In this document: piece by piece, positions 32,173 to 32,713 of the stretch
Position numbering within the stretch: the stretch's first letter is position 1
Layout of the letters: each line of letters starts with the position of its first letter
Assembly: GCA_003023785.1 (NCBI GenBank)
Contig: PXRS01000054.1
Location: 13,360-46,072, forward strand
Length of the DNA stretch: 32,713 nucleotides
DNA from: Halobacteriales archaeon QS_5_68_33
GTDB lineage: Archaea > Halobacteriota > Halobacteria > Halobacteriales > Haloarculaceae
Reading direction: 5' to 3'
The notes under the pieces: generated by a model
Seen by the model: only the letters and a program-made list of their open reading frames with translations
Databases searched by the model: none
Told to the model about the DNA's origin: nothing
Program-made: the position numbers and the translations under genes

Positions 32173-32250
32173 TACGGTCGGTTGTAACGATTTACCGGTA
32201 TTTCGCCGACCGGTTCGACGAAATCCGGAACTGATTTACAACCGACCGTA
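32173..32250 (+). repeat. 78-bp palindromic element, copy 5 (full)
   Basis: It has perfect 14-bp terminal inverted repeats (TACGGTCGGTTGTA/TACAACCGACCGTA) and begins on the base after the TGA of the helicase gene. The interior matches copy 3 at all but a few positions (AACGATTTACCGGTATTTCG versus ACCGATGTACCGGTATCTCG). The right end is followed by TGA, as in copies 1 and 3. Confidence 0.9.
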
Positions 32251-32337
32251 TGACCACACCCGCCCCTGGCGAGCATAGCGACATCCCGAGGAACCCCCTG
32301 TCGCGCCCGATGGACACCTCGCCGCGCCCGGACGCCA

Positions 32338-32357
32338 GGATCGGTCAAGACCGATCC
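32338..32357. promoter_or_regulatory. Perfect 20-bp inverted repeat, possible operator
   Basis: GGATCGGTC-AA-GACCGATCC is a 9-bp perfect inverted repeat with a 2-nt centre, in a 280-bp gap between palindromic copy 5 and the next gene. The tight spacer suits a dimeric regulator site better than an RNA hairpin. No regulator gene is adjacent. Confidence 0.4.
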
Positions 32358-32492
32358 AAACGTGATCTTAAAACCTCTAACCGTCTCTGAGCCGTCGTAA
32401 ATCGTCGGAAAAACCGGTGAAAGGTCCGGGCAGATCCGGCCCGGAACGTTTAATCGGGCTAACCGGAGCGAAATCACGCTAGCGTTCGGCCC

Positions 32493-32500
32493 TTTATATG
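32493..32500 (+). promoter_or_regulatory. TATA box for the last gene
   Basis: TTTATATG is 37-44 nt before the ATG at 32537. This implies a leader of about 12-15 nt, in which CGGGTG-A-CACCCG ends directly at the ATG and could form a small hairpin around the start. Confidence 0.55.
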
Positions 32501-32536
32501 ATGTCTCCGGTGGATGGTGGGGACGGGTGACACCCG

Positions 32537-32713
32537 ATGTCCAGTGCTTCCCCGTTCCGGCGCTCGCCGGCCGCCCCGACCCCCGGTGCACAGTGGCGCA
32601 ACCTCGTCGCACGACCCGTTCGCGCGGCCGGCTTCTGGTCGGCTGTGGCGATCCCCTTCCTGCTGCTCGGCCTCGTCGTGACCGGCGCTATCTTCGACCA
32701 GGTGGAACTGTTC
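32537..32713 (+). CDS. Membrane protein, N-terminal part (partial)
   Basis: The first 59 codons of a gene that continues beyond the window. It starts MSSASPFRRSPAAPTPGAQW, a basic polar segment, followed by one membrane helix (FWSAVAIPFLLLGLVVTGAIF). The ATG is supported by a TATA element about 40 nt upstream. The N-terminus with a Pro-rich basic head and a helix is typical of small haloarchaeal membrane proteins of unknown function. The family cannot be named from this part. Confidence 0.7.
   Translation, partial: MSSASPFRRSPAAPTPGAQWRNLVARPVRAAGFWSAVAIPFLLLGLVVTGAIFDQVELF

Noticed and set aside
1-32713. CRISPR array, integrase/attachment site or complete insertion sequence
   Set aside because: No regularly spaced direct repeats, no transposase or integrase motifs, and no direct repeat of the tRNA 3' end were found in the window.

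Overview
The window is a stretch of haloarchaeal (class Halobacteria) chromosome. The evidence is very high GC, acidic proteins, archaeal information-processing genes (PriL, Hef, archaeal-type GlyRS, a Ski2/Sec63 helicase), TATA elements placed 25-30 nt upstream of start codons (leaderless transcripts), and a tRNA with a bulge-helix-bulge intron. The genus cannot be settled from this sequence alone.

Layout. 1-7118 is mostly core genome: the tail of an unknown gene, ilvD, a membrane protein, priL, a small membrane protein, a SWIM zinc-finger protein, a polysaccharide deacetylase and a DNA-binding-like protein. An intron-containing tRNA-Lys(UUU) follows at 7242-7353, then a small membrane protein and a one-Cys redoxin-like protein. 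8356-14764 holds hef, the CBS protein-glyS-dolichol kinase gene string, and a 55-aa ORF divergent from it. serA (phosphoglycerate dehydrogenase) follows, then a coiled-coil protein, a Nudix hydrolase and a DUF433/PIN-like toxin-antitoxin pair. From about 17.6 to 28.0 kb intact genes (HTH regulator, split YndJ/DUF4166 pair, alpha/beta hydrolase, methyltransferase, MATE exporter) are mixed with broken ones: a possible transporter tail, a GH97 C-terminus with a frameshift, a threonine synthase with an out-of-frame deletion, a LipA fragment, a K+ channel/RCK fragment lacking its nucleotide-binding loop, and a histidine kinase core with an amber codon. The last part holds a two-gene membrane-protein unit, divergent from a Sec63-type helicase, and the start of another membrane protein.

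Two repeat systems overlie the genes. (1) A 78-bp palindromic element (termini TACGGTCGGTTGT/ACAACCGACCGTA) is present three times at exactly 78 bp, once as a 42-bp deletion derivative and once as a diverged 74-bp copy. Three copies begin at the base after a TGA stop codon. (2) A short palindromic repeat around GAGCGGTGAAACCGCGAG lies in frame inside coding sequences (twice in the SWIM protein, once in glyS, and a relative in the GH97 remnant), adding Ser/Glu/Arg-rich loops. These repeats and the cluster of decayed genes are the most unusual content. I see no defence island, CRISPR array or complete IS element.
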